A DNA stretch of 64,000 nt from Hyalella azteca (GCF_000764305.2 NW_025945775.1:186001-250000); one strand, 5' to 3'. Counted from the stretch's first letter, positions 13,006-26,179 are shown. Translations and numbers: made by a program. Notes: a model not told the origin generated them from the sequence alone.

Positions 13006-16000
13006 CTATAATTCGATCCGTCTTGATGAATGCAGTATTCGTTGATGAACAATAAAAGTTTCAGCACAGTACCAAACAAAAATTCGCTCTCCAGAAACAA
13101 AGTAATTTTGAACTAAGGCACTTTAGAAATTTGATTTCTGTACAAATAAAAAAATTCCCATAAATCACGCACATTGGTCACGGCAAATTTTATAAAATGA
13201 GATGACACACTATGAAGCTCAAATACGTTCGAAACATCTTACGCTAGGCAAATAACGTTTGAACGACATCGATCACGAGTAGATGTCATTATTTACGTCT
13301 TTCCTGCTATAAACGAAGTCTCTCATCAATCATATTGTTGAAGGCGCACGCAGAATATTTGGCGAGCGCTAAATAGAGCTCACACATTGCGCGGCAGAGC
13401 AAGCGTCGGTATCACCACGCGCCTGATAAGCCACGAGGGGAGACTAGACAGAGGAACTGTGAGGAAAGAAGACGCGGCCAGCCTACCTTGCTATTTATCT
13501 GATTTCATCCAAATATGCTTATTATCGCTTTATTATTACAGTCAGCACTGATATGATCGTTTCTAGCATCTAATGATAACATGATAGTGGATTGATAATT
13601 TATCAGTGATGTCCTCAACTGTATCATATTTCATATCATAAAGTATTTCATAATTAAATTAATGAGAAATTTTAATATTACTGTAACGAATTTAGGTTGA
13701 ACTCCACTAAAGAATAATAAAAGGTAATAGTTACTAACAACAGAGGAGGTCCTAATGGATCATTTTGATGCATTTATTTCCTTCACATCTACCTGCTGCT
13801 CTTCGCTCATAACATTGTGATTCAACACTAACGGTAATATTTGAACCACTTAAAATATTGTATTAACAGAACTAACATCCGTGCTAAAATATTGAGTTAC
13901 GTTTTCAAAATAAAAATTTACAATTCGTGTCTACGTCGCACTTCGCTGATAGAGAATGAAGGTACAGAAGCATTAACTATGGAACTAGCCATGCCCTAAC
14001 GGCAGAAAAAAGTGAACACTATAAGTTACTTGAATGCAGCATGCAAAGGTAAACATCATGAAGAAAACGCAAAATCATAGAGCGCAATCATAATTCCTCA
14101 GCACAGCAAGTCAGTAGGCCTAGACTTTTTGATGGAATGAATGAAAAATTTATCAGTATGAACGGAATTACGCGTATATTCTTGAAGTTATCTGTGGTAA
14201 CAAACGATTTAAAAAGTAAAACACCAAGGAAAATTTCCGGCTAGAACATTTGAATACGATTCACAAAAGAATCGTATACAGTTTCAGTACACATAACGGA
14301 TATTTTCGAATGAAGTGCACGCACATGCGTGGCAGCTATCAACCGTCGCGCAGCCTAGCCCGAACATGACTGAGGCCACGCCTTGTGTGTTGCCCTCTTG
14401 CGCTGCGGGCTCCGGGAGTGGCAAGAGCTTCGGCTGGGGTGGGGGCGTCAGGTCCTTTCAGGGAGACTGAGCTAAATTAAGAACTCAGTTCTCCATATTT
14501 CAATTCGGGGATGAATTATAATTATAATGTTTTATAGAAAATTAACAGCTCATATAAGTCTCATGAAAATGAAAACATTCTGCAGTGCCGAATGTACGCG
14601 AGAATATAAGTTATCTTATACATGATCATTGATCACAGCAAGCAACCAATCAATAACCGCTTGCTGTAACTCAAATACCTGAATACAAAAAAAAATTTAC
14701 TCGTCCCTTCCCTAATTAAAGAAGGGCCAGACTTCGCAGATCAATACTCTGTCACAATTGCAAAGCAAAGTACGTAACGTATAACGATTGTAAATGCAAA
14801 TTACTTTGGAAATCAACATATATAAATAATCTTACCTCAAAGCGTCAACGATATGGGAACAAAAGTTCTAAGATTGAAGTCATTGTTTTAAATAGCACAG
14901 TGAAATAAACTCGATTCTACCGAGTCCACTTTCTTGAAAGGAATTTCAAGTACATAATTTACAGTAAGTACGTGTAATAGACGCATCAAGTATGGCTGAA
15001 CAAACGTTGAAACAATGCCATGTAAATTTGAAGTCAAAAATAAAATATATGAGCGAAACATCGGACACTCCAGTAATCATATGTTACCGAAGGGGCACAG
15101 CTAATTTCTTACTGCCACTAATGTATATTGTCAATAGTTACATTGCTGGAGTTCTGGACAAACTCCAGCCAACTGGACAAACTAACATCAAGAGGTCATG
15201 CCGAGTAAAATTTTGGTGAGATAATTGAGTTCTTAAATCGATGTCAAAGAGTTAAAAACATTCCAACATTTTAATAAAACAACACTACGAAGAAACTTAC
15301 TCATCTCAACTTGAAACACATTTGACATCATTAAGATATTACGCTGTTTTATTTAAAGGGAACTTAATGTAAAAATTAATCATTAATCAGGAATTTATAG
15401 TAATCATTAAGTAATCATTGCATGGTTATCATCAAGCAATCAATTAGGGTTTGATTAGGTATGGTAGGGTTTGATTAGGTATTTGAAGAGGTATGGTAAG
15501 CATACAAATAAAATCTATAAGAGGTATCAGCACTCACCTTTCAGAAGGAAATAGATGACAGTGAAGACGAAGTGACAGAAAGTACTTGCTGTCTTGCTTA
15601 CAATCTTCAGAATTCTTGATATTTACTTCAAGAATTTGAAAATATGATGCAAGTTTTGATACCTATTGCTAAATGAAGGTCCGCTTAAGGACATCAGAAG
15701 AACAGCACGCGCTCACAAAAATTTCACCAGCTCACATGTGATCATTAAACTCGTACTAATTCATGTGTTCAGCTCGTACTAATTATGTTCGTGGTGCCCA
15801 ACAAACTTCCATCAACGACGAACTTTTCAGTGATTGGCGGAAGCAGCCAAAATTTGAAGCTCCCATTATTCAAAATTTTTACTCAGTACATCTCACACTG
15901 TCGCTGCGACCCAGAATCATTTTCTGATATTTCAGTAGTAGGCACTTTCTTAGCAACTACGAGCTGGTTTAATACTCTTAAAAACATATGTAATAGAATC

Positions 16001-16132
16001 AGTTCATGAGGTAAGGCGTTACTATACACTTGTCTGATTATTAGTTACCGCTTAAACTCACGAAGGGGCATTTTATTTCGTTTTCTAAACATAATCACAG
16101 AAAATTGAGCAAGTTTTCCAAGAGAATTTGTT
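13006..16132. other. Non-coding stretch between exons A and B
   Basis: Mostly AT-rich. A GC-rich patch at 14320-14470 and another at 13330-13480 could hold regulatory or first-exon sequence, but no convincing exon can be defined. A short direct repeat (GGGTTTGATTAGGTAT) occurs twice near 15445-15482. Confidence 0.4.
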
Positions 16133-19100
16133 TTACTGGTTAGGCATGAGCAAGTTTCTCATACATTTATACAGACTACGATGACCAACACCAGGCTTCA
16201 ATTTATCATCTTCAGCAGAATACGCCATACCTACAGCCTCGGCATTGAAAAGAGCAAGGTTCTCCCTCGGTGCGTTGCTATCAGAGCACGATGGATGCGC
16301 ATGAAGAGCTGTCGTACTGCTGTGTTGATTATCAAATGAACAGTTAGCGGTGAGACAGTCTATCATATCGTAGCCACGTAACGGGCTCATGGCGGGGCCG
16401 CCATGATGAACGTAAGGTGACGGGAAATTTTGCGTAGAACAACACATTGGATTCTGCACGAGATGAGGAGTTGACGAGCTGAAGCCGGCACCACCAAGCC
16501 GACGGTACTGTTGTTGCCTGCGAGGTCTTGGGGGCTTCCCTAGCCCACCAGCGGGGTCAGGTGAGGGGCTGTGACGCAGAGAAGGTGAAGCAGACCCTCC
16601 TCTCGGCAACATTTGGGGCGATGAAGTCGGCGATGACAAAGCAGCAAAACGCTCACAGCTCGAACTCCGGAAGAGGCCTCCTTCGTTAGCCTGTTGTTGG
16701 CGCACTTGAGGTTGATGGCAAGTAGGACACGATTCGGCCATCCAGTGGTTGTTGTGAGCAAGAGGATAAGCATGTCGCATGATTGGCGGAGATGCTTGAT
16801 GGCTCCCATGAACCGATTCCCCGCAAAAAGGTTCAGGCGGTAGTGGACGATTTCGCAAAAAATTATTGTAATATTCGTTTCTTTTTTCTGGTAGCTGGAC
16901 GTAAGAACTAACAATAGATCCTTGAGTTCTTGGACATCTTGTACTGCATCTGTCTGACATCACACTGCGGGAGGCTTCAAATTGTTTCTTAGCATCGTGA
17001 CGCGTTAAGGGAGAGTTAGGGGCACTTTTGTGTACATATATATTATTGCCAGTTCCTACTGAAGACGTCGACTTGGAAACAATGAGATTGTCGTAAATAC
17101 AGTCGGGATCATCTGCGTCCACATTCAGACCCGAGGGTGTCGTTGGTTTCATCCAGACAAATGACGGTGGAGGAGCCGGAAGTGGCTGGATATAGCAATG
17201 TTCTCCTCGGTAAGGATATCGAGAGATGGCATGAGATGGATTGTTCAAATTCGAACTGGAGTTGGACGAAATATCCCTGCAAGCAGACGTGGCAGTATTA
17301 GAAGAAGGAACGCGATAGGGCACTGGTTGACAACCAGCTTGAGGATAGTTGGACGCAGCTCCGTAATTATTTTCTACTCCGATTGCGTTTGGTGAAGAGG
17401 TATGCATAGGGAACTTGCGTAGGTGTGACTGAAGAGGCTGAGTAGAATTTATAGAACGTTGGGGGTTAGAATGTGAGTTTTCTGTCAGCAGTCCCGATAT
17501 AGAATTTTTATATGATGTGGATTTATACGTGGGGATATCTCCATCTGATCTAGAAGTATCCTCAGACTTATCATAGGAGAGAAGATTTTGAAGTTTATCC
17601 AGTCTTTGCATAGGAGGGGGAACAGATATCTCGGAAGCTCCATTTTTAGAGCTTACGTTTGCATTGAGGACATTCGTATATTTCTCGCTCAATGGATAAG
17701 ATATTTTTGAGATACCTTGAGCTGGCCTCGGAAATAAATTTTTTGATCGACCATCCACGGAGCTACGATGACTAGATGATGAAAAGCTGGTCGAGTCCGA
17801 AGAAGCGCCGTCGACTACTCGTCTAGGCGGGACGATCGGTGACGAAGTATGCGGCGAGTCTCCGTGTGTAGTATGTGCTGAATCTGAATCAGAGGAATTC
17901 AATCTATTCGAAGATCCTTGTGTATTGTTCCGTCTAAATTGCGATCTATTTACAACGTAATTCGAATGATCAATGACGGGCAAAGGTCTAGGGGCAGACG
18001 CTTCTAGTTCAAAGCTAGTGGCAGGCGAGGAACCCAGTTCTAATTTTACATCAGGAAAGCTCTTTAGAACTTTTGAATCTTGGATAAATGGAGAAGTAAG
18101 TTTCTGAGCAGCAGCTGGTGAGGCATAAGGATTAGACGAGGTCGTGCATGGGGATCCGCGATTTCGGCTGTTTCTGCTCGGATTGTATAATTCATTTTTG
18201 TAAGGAAACGAATCCTTGGCCACGGGAGCTGCAGCACTACGAAAAGAAGTCAAGAATGGCGTCGGCTCATCGAGCTTTCTTATTCGGCCACCATCACCAG
18301 CGACAAGCGACTTGTTCGTTATGAAAGTTGAGTTTCTTTCACTTGAATTAATAATCCCCTGCGACAAACCTGAAGATTCACATCTCGTGTCCTGAAATTG
18401 GCTTGCTTTGCCTGAGTCAGAAGAGTGTGATAAACCTGAATTACAGTCACTCGACCTTGCAAATTTGGGAACGGGGAGTGGCTGCATAACTGTCTTCGAA
18501 CCCGGCATAACATTAGACGTAATGATATCTGGTTTTGCAAACTTGGGAGTTGCTCGGAAATTTGGGGATAATTCAAAAGAGTTCTGCAGCGGAGACGCAG
18601 CTCTGGCCCTGGCAGCCGACCTGGCAAGGAATGTGATGGGGGATGAGTTACTGGCAAGGACTGCCACAGCATCCGAAGTGACCAGCTCTCTAAGGTAGTC
18701 ATAATTGTGGCTTTGGTGACCAAAGGATTCTTGTGGATCAATAGACGCTGTTGGAGTGTTGCCTTTGCTGTCAACACCGAAGTAGCAGTAATCGGACGGT
18801 GCATAATTCACAGGCGGCGGAGGTCGAGAAGGAGGCTCATCGCACGCTTGGTTGCCCGAAATGTAACCTTGCATCCTCAAGCGGGGCGGCATGAGCTCAA
18901 GGAGCTCCATGGGTAAAGGAGACATTCTTGATGAGCATGTGGCCGTAGGAGGAGGCGAGCGTGGAGGTGACGTAGCTGATCCTGCTTCGCCGCTATTGAA
19001 AATTGCAGCAGCATCTTCATCCAAATGTATCGGGATCGGCCGTAGGTGCGGAAACTTGGGAACGCGGCAAGACGATGAAGATGCCCCGGAGGATCCCGAC

Positions 19101-19201
19101 GAAGACGACGTGGATGACAATGTAGCTGAAGACGCGACAATCGATTGCGATTTGTGAACTAGGAACACAAATTCATGATCAGCACTGTCTTCAGTTGGCA
19201 T
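16133..19201 (-). CDS. Long Ser/Pro-rich coding exon (exon A), unknown protein
   Basis: An open frame of 1,022 codons starts at ATG 19201 (MPTEDSADHEF) and ends at TAA 16133. A 3' splice site (TAATTTTTAG) at 19218 suggests the exon begins at 19217 with a few bases before the ATG. Near the end, GCTGTAG|GTATGG is a plausible phase 1 donor at 16231. Its use would remove the last 33 codons and join in frame to exon B. Retention would give a shorter protein ending LLMPNQ. The product has a poly-Ser stretch near residues 23-45, several proline-rich SH3-like motifs (RPLPPEP, GLGKPPRPRR), a CIYDNL tyrosine motif and one CPTC. It resembles a disordered scaffold, but I cannot name it. Whether the ATG is the true start or the frame continues from an upstream exon is open. 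Confidence 0.75.
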   Translation of the reverse strand: MPTEDSADHEFVFLVHKSQSIVASSATLSSTSSSSGSSGASSSSCRVPKFPHLRPIPIHLDEDAAAIFNSGEAGSATSPPRSPPPTATCSSRMSPLPMELLELMPPRLRMQGYISGNQACDEPPSRPPPPVNYAPSDYCYFGVDSKGNTPTASIDPQESFGHQSHNYDYLRELVTSDAVAVLASNSSPITFLARSAARARAASPLQNSFELSPNFRATPKFAKPDIITSNVMPGSKTVMQPLPVPKFARSSDCNSGLSHSSDSGKASQFQDTRCESSGLSQGIINSSERNSTFITNKSLVAGDGGRIRKLDEPTPFLTSFRSAAAPVAKDSFPYKNELYNPSRNSRNRGSPCTTSSNPYASPAAAQKLTSPFIQDSKVLKSFPDVKLELGSSPATSFELEASAPRPLPVIDHSNYVVNRSQFRRNNTQGSSNRLNSSDSDSAHTTHGDSPHTSSPIVPPRRVVDGASSDSTSFSSSSHRSSVDGRSKNLFPRPAQGISKISYPLSEKYTNVLNANVSSKNGASEISVPPPMQRLDKLQNLLSYDKSEDTSRSDGDIPTYKSTSYKNSISGLLTENSHSNPQRSINSTQPLQSHLRKFPMHTSSPNAIGVENNYGAASNYPQAGCQPVPYRVPSSNTATSACRDISSNSSSNLNNPSHAISRYPYRGEHCYIQPLPAPPPSFVWMKPTTPSGLNVDADDPDCIYDNLIVSKSTSSVGTGNNIYVHKSAPNSPLTRHDAKKQFEASRSVMSDRCSTRCPRTQGSIVSSYVQLPEKRNEYYNNFLRNRPLPPEPFCGESVHGSHQASPPIMRHAYPLAHNNHWMAESCPTCHQPQVRQQQANEGGLFRSSSCERFAALSSPTSSPQMLPRGGSASPSLRHSPSPDPAGGLGKPPRPRRQQQYRRLGGAGFSSSTPHLVQNPMCCSTQNFPSPYVHHGGPAMSPLRGYDMIDCLTANCSFDNQHSSTTALHAHPSCSDSNAPRENLALFNAEAVGMAYSAEDDKLKPGVGHRSLYKCMRNLLMPNQ

Positions 19202-19230
19202 TTTGTCCGGCGATGCCCTAAAAATTACGA

Positions 19231-19296
19231 TCACAGTGAGCTTGTAGCCAGTATTTCAACACACAATTCATGATCAGCACTGTCCTCTGCGGGCAT
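19231..19296 (-). other. Upstream mini-ORF duplicating the start region of exon A
   Basis: ATG at 19296 opens a 21-codon frame beginning MPAEDSADHE and ending at TGA 19231. The main start 95 bp downstream reads MPTEDSADHE. The shared DNA core GACAGTGCTGATCATGAATT is identical, so this is a diverged tandem copy of the start-codon region. It could act as an upstream ORF or as part of an alternative exon. Confidence 0.7.
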
Positions 19297-21750
19297 TTCA
19301 CTGTAAACTTGATCTCGTTAATTCAAATTCAATTCCTAAATTAGATTGCACGTTAGAGACAATAGAACGGAGAAAAAGGCGAAAATTAAGTAGAAGTCTA
19401 TACATTGAGCGAACATGCACGAGGCGAGCAGAAAATAAACCTTAATGTGAAAAAAAAACACAAAATAAAAATTCAGTAAATATATAATGAATACCAACAT
19501 CTAATCAAAATCTATACCATCGGATATTTTCCATAAAAATTATACAACGAAAATAAATTTCGGTATTTTTATTACGTGAGGTCAAATTTCTAGAAATTTT
19601 TACTCAGTGCTACATTTTTCTTTGACATTGATTATGATGAAACCTATCATTTCCTTGCACATTATTATTTATAAATGAAAAATATTAATTTAATAAAACT
19701 GGCTTCTGTTGTTCGAAGATCTTTTCAAAATGTCGATTATTAATGCATTTAGCGAAAGAGAAATCATAAATGAGCTCACAACTCAATTAATCCATTCGTC
19801 CGGCTTACTGATCGACCAACCATCGTAGTGAGACCTCCTACCATGAGACCATTCCCAATCTGGCAACGCTAACCTTTCGAGTGTCTCGAACACTTCGATA
19901 GCTCAAATCTCTCAATGCGATCGAGCATGACACTTATGGACTCCAAGCGCCCGTGGCAGTCAATAAATTGCCATACCTTCACACGAAAGAGCTATCGGGA
20001 AGCTTAAAAGGCCGCGACTTTGTTAGAATTCAACCGAAACTCGCAAGCACTAGCGCACGTTGGAAAGATTGAGAGCCACATTGCAAAAACACGCAGAAAA
20101 AATATGCAAATATGCGTAAAACATGCAGGTAAACATTGGCGCACATGAGATGAGCGAGGTTCTTAGCGCAGCCCTAAACCTGCCCAGATCGCTCGTTACG
20201 CAACGCCGATGGGAGTGACGCGCTGAAGCGCCAGGTGCGGTGTTGGGGGGAGTCTAAACTCTGAAATATTGTCTTGGTGCTGCTTAAGTACTGCTCCACT
20301 GATGTTGATCTTATAAAATGAAGCTTACGACGCTGGGCATTTATTGTTTTCATAGGGTAATAAAGTTCCATTCCAGCCTTGCGTTCGATTCAATTATTGA
20401 TTATATTAATAAATCAAACGTTTATTACAGAACGGTGTTTCGTTTCCTATTGTTTGTTGTTCCTTGGATAATTTTATTGGAGCTTGCTAGTTATTATTAT
20501 ATTGGACACAGCAAAAAATTAGTCGGGAATGTCTGTACAATGCTACAAAACTTGAATATTTTTGATGCTTGAGCATACCACGAATTGGCTAAATTGCCAA
20601 TTGTACAATTCTGATTAGATGCAACATCGCTACACTGAATCGTCTCATAAAATATTCTGGATCACGGCATCCAGGACTATAACCTCATCACAATTGTGCG
20701 AAATAGAACAATTACGAGGTTCATATCAATTATATATCTGATAAATATTCGGCACAAATCACTGTGTTCACGACTGTACAAAATAGCCACATTGCAGAGT
20801 TTGGCTCGGGTCATAAATACAAGGCAAATTCATGTGCATTAATTATAGTCACACGCGGCGACTTTACCAAAGGTACTTTGTTCGTTCATTGTGTAATTAG
20901 AGTTGAACGGCATAATAAATAGAAGCAGGCGCTAGACTCGGCCACTTCATTGCAATTACATGCAATTTATTGCGTGTGCCAGACGGCTGCATTACACGCC
21001 CCACAAAACAGGCTGTCATGCGCGCCGCCTGTACCAGCGTTAATCTTTAGGTTCACGCCTTGCGAACATCATTCACGTTATATTGAAATATATAGCAATG
21101 ATTGCTGTCTAATCATATAGTGTGATTAATTATTAAAGCCTAATGGAAGCTGAAGAAATTGTTAGTATAACAGCATTCAGGAGTGAATCGAAGACTGATT
21201 GGTAAATTTTCAGTATGCATACAGTCATCGATATAAAAATCGACAGTTCAAACAAAATTCATGCACAAAAATTAAAATTTACTATGCTTTCAAGCAAAAA
21301 TAAATTTTTCATATTATTTATCTGCGTGAGTCATAATAAGCTAAAGTAATCTCCTATCATTAAAATCGTTGAATTCGCACTGAAAAGTTCATACTTTTTA
21401 CAGGATTGTATTAATTAAATTGTGAAATTAACTTGTTTAGAGCAATCATACTTTCATTTGTCCATTTTAATTCAGCAGCAAAACAGGCATTCAGACAGAA
21501 AGCACACAAGTCCTTTGTATTAGAGATAAAAAGCCTACGGCATTAACTCTTCATATCCAAGTATCTTCATTCAAACAGCAACATATTATAACTAAATCAG
21601 GCTACAATGAGTCTAAATTTGAACACCCGAGAAGCTTTAATTAAACATTCAATACGTTTACAATTTGCATGAGTCATCGAAGCGAGAATAAAATTATTTT
21701 CAAGACAAAGCAAAGATAATAACAGCCTTGCCAGCAATTAAGCCATACGC
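19297..21750. other. Non-coding stretch upstream of exon A
   Basis: AT-rich except for a GC-rich patch at about 20160-20260. On the minus strand that patch carries TGGGCAG|GTTTAG, a possible splice donor, so a non-coding first exon is conceivable but unproven. No gene is recognised. Confidence 0.35.
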
Positions 21751-21856
21751 GCACCACGCAACATTCTCGTCATCACGCAGGCATGCGAGCTTCGTCTTCA
21801 TGCGTGACACGCACCACGCAACATTCTCGTCATCACGCAGGCATGCGAGCTTCGTC
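21751..21856. repeat. 60-bp tandem duplication
   Basis: The block starting GCACCACGCAACATTCTCGT at 21751 recurs at 21811 and is near-identical through TTCGTC at 21856. A short minus-strand frame crosses it but looks spurious. Confidence 0.8.
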
Positions 21857-22208
21857 CCAGCGCGCCCACGTATAGTGTTCGCCGTAAATTCTTCAGAGCA
21901 ATAAACTCGATTTCTCGGTAGAGGCGACAGCAGCGAGTAATGGCTGACCTGTTGTAGCACTGTACAACCCCGTGCAAGTCAGTTAATATAATCCATTTCT
22001 ACGTTTTATGTCACAAATTAAATGCTGAAGTATATGAACTCGCCTTTCATCAGAGCAACGATCCACTTTAGTTAAAAAAAATTTTTAAGGGAAACCGTCC
22101 ACCAAACGTTGCGCCAAAAGAGACATACAAATATTCTTTCTAACATTGAGAACAATAATGCTGGTTCGCCAAGAAGCAAAAAGCAAAGAAAAGCGCTAAG
22201 TAAATTCA

Positions 22209-22350
22209 CCAGATCTTTATTGAAAACGTTTCGGTGACCAGCTTCATTATCAGTTAATGATAACTCGTAGAATACATGTCGAGAAATTAATCAGTCAAAA
22301 TCAGGGAAAATGTAGCTGGTCACCAAAACGATTTTAATGAAGATCTCGCG
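22209..22350. repeat. Inverted pair carrying a CGAAACGT-type motif
   Basis: On the minus strand AGCTGGTCACCGAAACG is followed by TTTTCAATAAAGATCT (ends near 22210). On the plus strand AGCTGGTCACCAAAACG is followed by ATTTTAATGAAGATCT (22315-22347). The two are inverted, diverged copies of the same motif, probably from a retroelement terminus. Confidence 0.55.
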
Positions 22351-22926
22351 ATTTGCGATTTAAGCTGACTAATAAAGTAAGTAATGCTGGTTGTATATGT
22401 GAGGTACAAATCAGAATTAATTCAGATGAGAGTTTTAACAGTACTTCATACGTTTTCGAATTAGTTGCCACACATTCAACATTATTCATAAAAATGCTAA
22501 TTAATTAACTTACTATAAATCATTTAAATAAAACACAAGACAAGGGAAATACGACAAATACACACGAACTTTCGAAAAAATTTATGCTATCACTCAGTGA
22601 GCTTATTTTGTAGCCGCAGCATTATTCAGTATAGAATGCTCAACATTTCTCCTTATGCAGTAAATTACAATGCCTCGAGCGTAATTCTGAATCCACAAGG
22701 TTAAAACTCGACAGTTTCTCCTATTTTAAAATCTAAACCACAAAAGAAACGTTAACGAATTGTTCAGAGACACTTGAAGCCGTCGAGTAGGTTTCATTGC
22801 AGCAGCAGCATTATAATAAGTAGAGGAATTGTGCCGGGATGCGTGAGTTGGATAAACATAGCGGCCAACCCGCTGGCAGGTGGGCAAGCGATGCCACAGC
22901 AGCTGCTGCTGCTGCCTCAGCTTCGG

Positions 22927-23117
22927 AGGTGATGATGTTGATGTTACTGCTGCCTCAGGTCTAGAGGTGATGATGTTGATGCTACTGCTGCCTCAGCTCT
23001 AGAGGTGATGATGCTGATGCTACTGCTGCCTCAGCTCTAGAGGTGATGATGCTGATGCTACTGATGTCTCAGATCTAGAGGTGATGATGCTGATGCTACT
23101 GATATCTCAGCTCTAGA
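22927..23117. repeat. 38-bp minisatellite
   Basis: Five copies start at 22927, 22965, 23003, 23041 and 23079, exactly 38 bp apart. The unit contains GGTGATGATG, a TGATGCTACTGCTGCCTCAG core and TCTAGA. A CAG/CTG-rich tract precedes it. The period is not a multiple of three, so coding use is unlikely. Confidence 0.85.
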
Positions 23118-23601
23118 GATGTCGATGCTACTGATACCTCCAATAGTTGCTGATGCCAACCACAGAACCACTGGCAAGCTACGCAAACAAAGCGACATGG
23201 GGAAGAATGAACTTTCGGCGCAGGCTTCACTCAGCGACTCACCGCGCTTTGACTGTGCTGGTAAGTAAGGCTTGGTGAGTGACATGCTTGTGGCTAATGT
23301 ACAGACACAACAGTCAGAAAGTGTCATTTTCGCAGCTTATTCTTACCAACTAATACAACCATATACACATTTGAAGTAGAATATGCATGATGATGCATGT
23401 AAAAGAAGATGATTATACATATTTTACTAGCTCGACGAACTCGTGAAAGCAACTTCAGGTCTACCGCGTTGAAAAAATGCTACCCAATCAGTTTCATCTT
23501 GTAACCTGTGGTCCTGTTTCACAAATTTTGTCAATATTCGTATATATCGAATTTTTTCGTTTTTTTCGTCATCTATTAAACAAACAAAAAAAAATAAATT
23601 T

Positions 23602-23755
23602 ACCCCAAGGTACATTTTACCCTATAAGGTATACTTTACCTCAAGGTACATTTTACTCAAAGATGCTATTTAACCCAATGTAGGTACAATTTACCCCAAG
23701 GTTCATTTTACTCCAAGATGCAATTTACCCCAAGGTACAATTTACCCCCAAGTTA
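23602..23755. repeat. Degenerate 18-22 bp tandem repeat
   Basis: The phrases ACCCCAAGGTACATTTT and ACCCCAAGGTACAATTT recur with small changes about seven times. Confidence 0.65.
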
Positions 23756-25869
23756 GAGAACCACTACATTAACTTATATTAGAAGCATAACCATCAGCAT
23801 GATCATCGGAATCACCGGTAATATCATTAACATAAAAATCATCTAACTCAAGTGACGTCATTTATGCGTGGTCGATTCGCATGCGTGCACAGTTATACAG
23901 CGTAGATTCGCGCATGAATAGAATTTGTAACCTACTGAAGTTTTGAAATTCCCCTACAAATGCGTGTTTTGCACTTAGAATAAGTGAAGGAAAACACGAG
24001 TGTTTCAGGATGGACACATCACAGTAAAAATGTTATCATTCGTAATTACCACCTTCAGAACTTTCCATTTTTGGTAGAGTGATAAAAATAATCGTTTTCT
24101 GACCATACAAAATTCGACCTTCACGAAACAGATATATTATTGTTGATAGTCAGAGCATTACAACCATAATTGAGAGGTATCTTCTATATATCCATTTCGA
24201 GCATTTCCCGGCAAAGCCCCATATATTTGGGCAACATAATAATAATAATTTTTTAGACAATTTAACTCGCCCGGTCAATCATTCAGTCTCTGCAAGTTAT
24301 ACAATCACAAGCCGTTCAAATAAACAAGCTCTTCGAACGGTAGAGGGCAAAGTAGCAGAGCAAGCGATTTAGCCAAGACAGGAGCGGCAATATTTGTGTG
24401 TTGCACGCAGGCTTCAGAGAACACACATCAGTGACGCGAGTGTTGCTCGAGTCAACAACTCTACAAACACAGCCAAGCTGTCCGCGGTGCTGCTCCACGC
24501 TCAATAATAATTGCCATCACATAATTATTATTTAATTGCATATTGTTTTAATTGCGTATTGAGTGCTATATTGATTAAATTAACTGTTAGTGGAGTCGTA
24601 TTTCTAAGTAATTTTTGATCAGTTGAATTGTTTTGCCGCTGAACAGCTGGTGAACGACTTGCAGCATCTAGCTGAGAATAATAAATCACAACTTTTTGTT
24701 GTGATGACAAAAATGAATACTTGAACAAGTACAAGAAGGTCTCTCAATAAGCCAATACCTCATCGTATAGTACAACATTCGAGTACCAGATATGAAAAAG
24801 CTCTTTTAAGACGAACGTTAAAGCTTCCGTTCATGATATATCCTCTGAAATTTCCAATTAAGGCGAGTAGATCATCTGGGTTGATCACACACGTCTGTAG
24901 ATCTCGGACGTAGATAGCGCACGCAGATCACACACGTAGATTCTATTGAAAGCGCCAAGATCGTAATAAACTAGCCAAACTCTAACTTTTTTTGCACAAG
25001 CGAGACCTGTACTGCACTAAGCTTAGCTCCCAGGCACCACGATGACAAAAACAGCCGCCTGACGACGCGGCGCTGGTGTGAAATACGGCAGAACTGTGAT
25101 GCGTGAAGCTATACTAGACACGAAGATTAAGAACGCGTAACTCTAGCCTAGGCTGTGATCTACAATAAATGCTTAATTGCTAAGCAGAAGTAGGCATTTG
25201 TAATATGTCTGGTTTAATTGGTGATGAAGATTAACAGGGCTCAGAAGAAGCAAGGGAGGTTTAGCGACGTATCCGTAATAGACGATACATCAGACCCGCC
25301 ACTCCCGCAGCCAACATCTCACAGATGACACACGGAAAATTCATAAGATGAAGATAAAATGCATCCTAAATTCTCTACAGAACGAGAGTTGCTCACAGAA
25401 CAACCCTCTCAAAGTTCGTGCGTTTCGTGGTCACATCTATAAATCCATCTATACATTTGAGAATATAATTCATCAGAGGTATACGTAATATATTCAGATT
25501 GGCAAACAATCATCTAGATTGAAAGAATCATAGTTTTTAGCATCATACAAAAAACGTTACTATAATATACATTACTTTAAATTTGGTTACCCTGCAACAC
25601 TGCAGGCGGGTGGAGCCACGTCATATCTAACAAAAATAAAGTTAATACTTTTGATATTAGAATTACTTTTTTACTCATAAAATTAGCAACCACTCTTCCA
25701 ATAAGCTTTTCTACAAACTGGAGACACATAAACAATTTAAAGTTTCAACACCAATCGCCTCCTGAAAGTGGGACGAGTGCTACATTATAAACTTCCTAGA
25801 AGTTACTGCTCTTATTCAATTGAACTCAAGTTCCCGACACCCAACAGTCAGCCCTATCTATCTTCGTGT

Positions 25870-25917
<48 letters not shown>

Positions 25918-26150
25918 GTATTATGGAGCTAGTAGCTAACTAAGTTATTGGCGAAGCAAAAGAGCAGCGCGATTAAGAATAAATCTAGTCAAGCGGCTTG
26001 CCTATAGAACGAGCAGGAGGCGATGCAAACAATAACAATTAAAACATGGTTAGTTAGTTAGTTAGTTTAGTGGCCAAATGTTTACTAGCGCTTCAGCTAT
26101 TTAGCTATCTCGCACCGAAAGTCAAGATGAACATCACCATAGAGGTGGAA
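23756..26150. other. AT-rich non-coding stretch with an ATT microsatellite
   Basis: No gene is supported. A pure ATT run lies at about 25871-25917. Confidence 0.4.
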
Positions 26151-26179
26151 GGTCTTAATTATTCATCACCCACAAGGGG

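Noticed and set aside
12837..13055. Plus-strand Cys-rich repeat ORF
   Set aside because: It is the antisense shadow of the in-frame minisatellite in exon B.
14364..14469. GC-rich small ORF starting MTEATPC
   Set aside because: It has only about 34 codons and no splice partner; noted only as a GC-rich patch.
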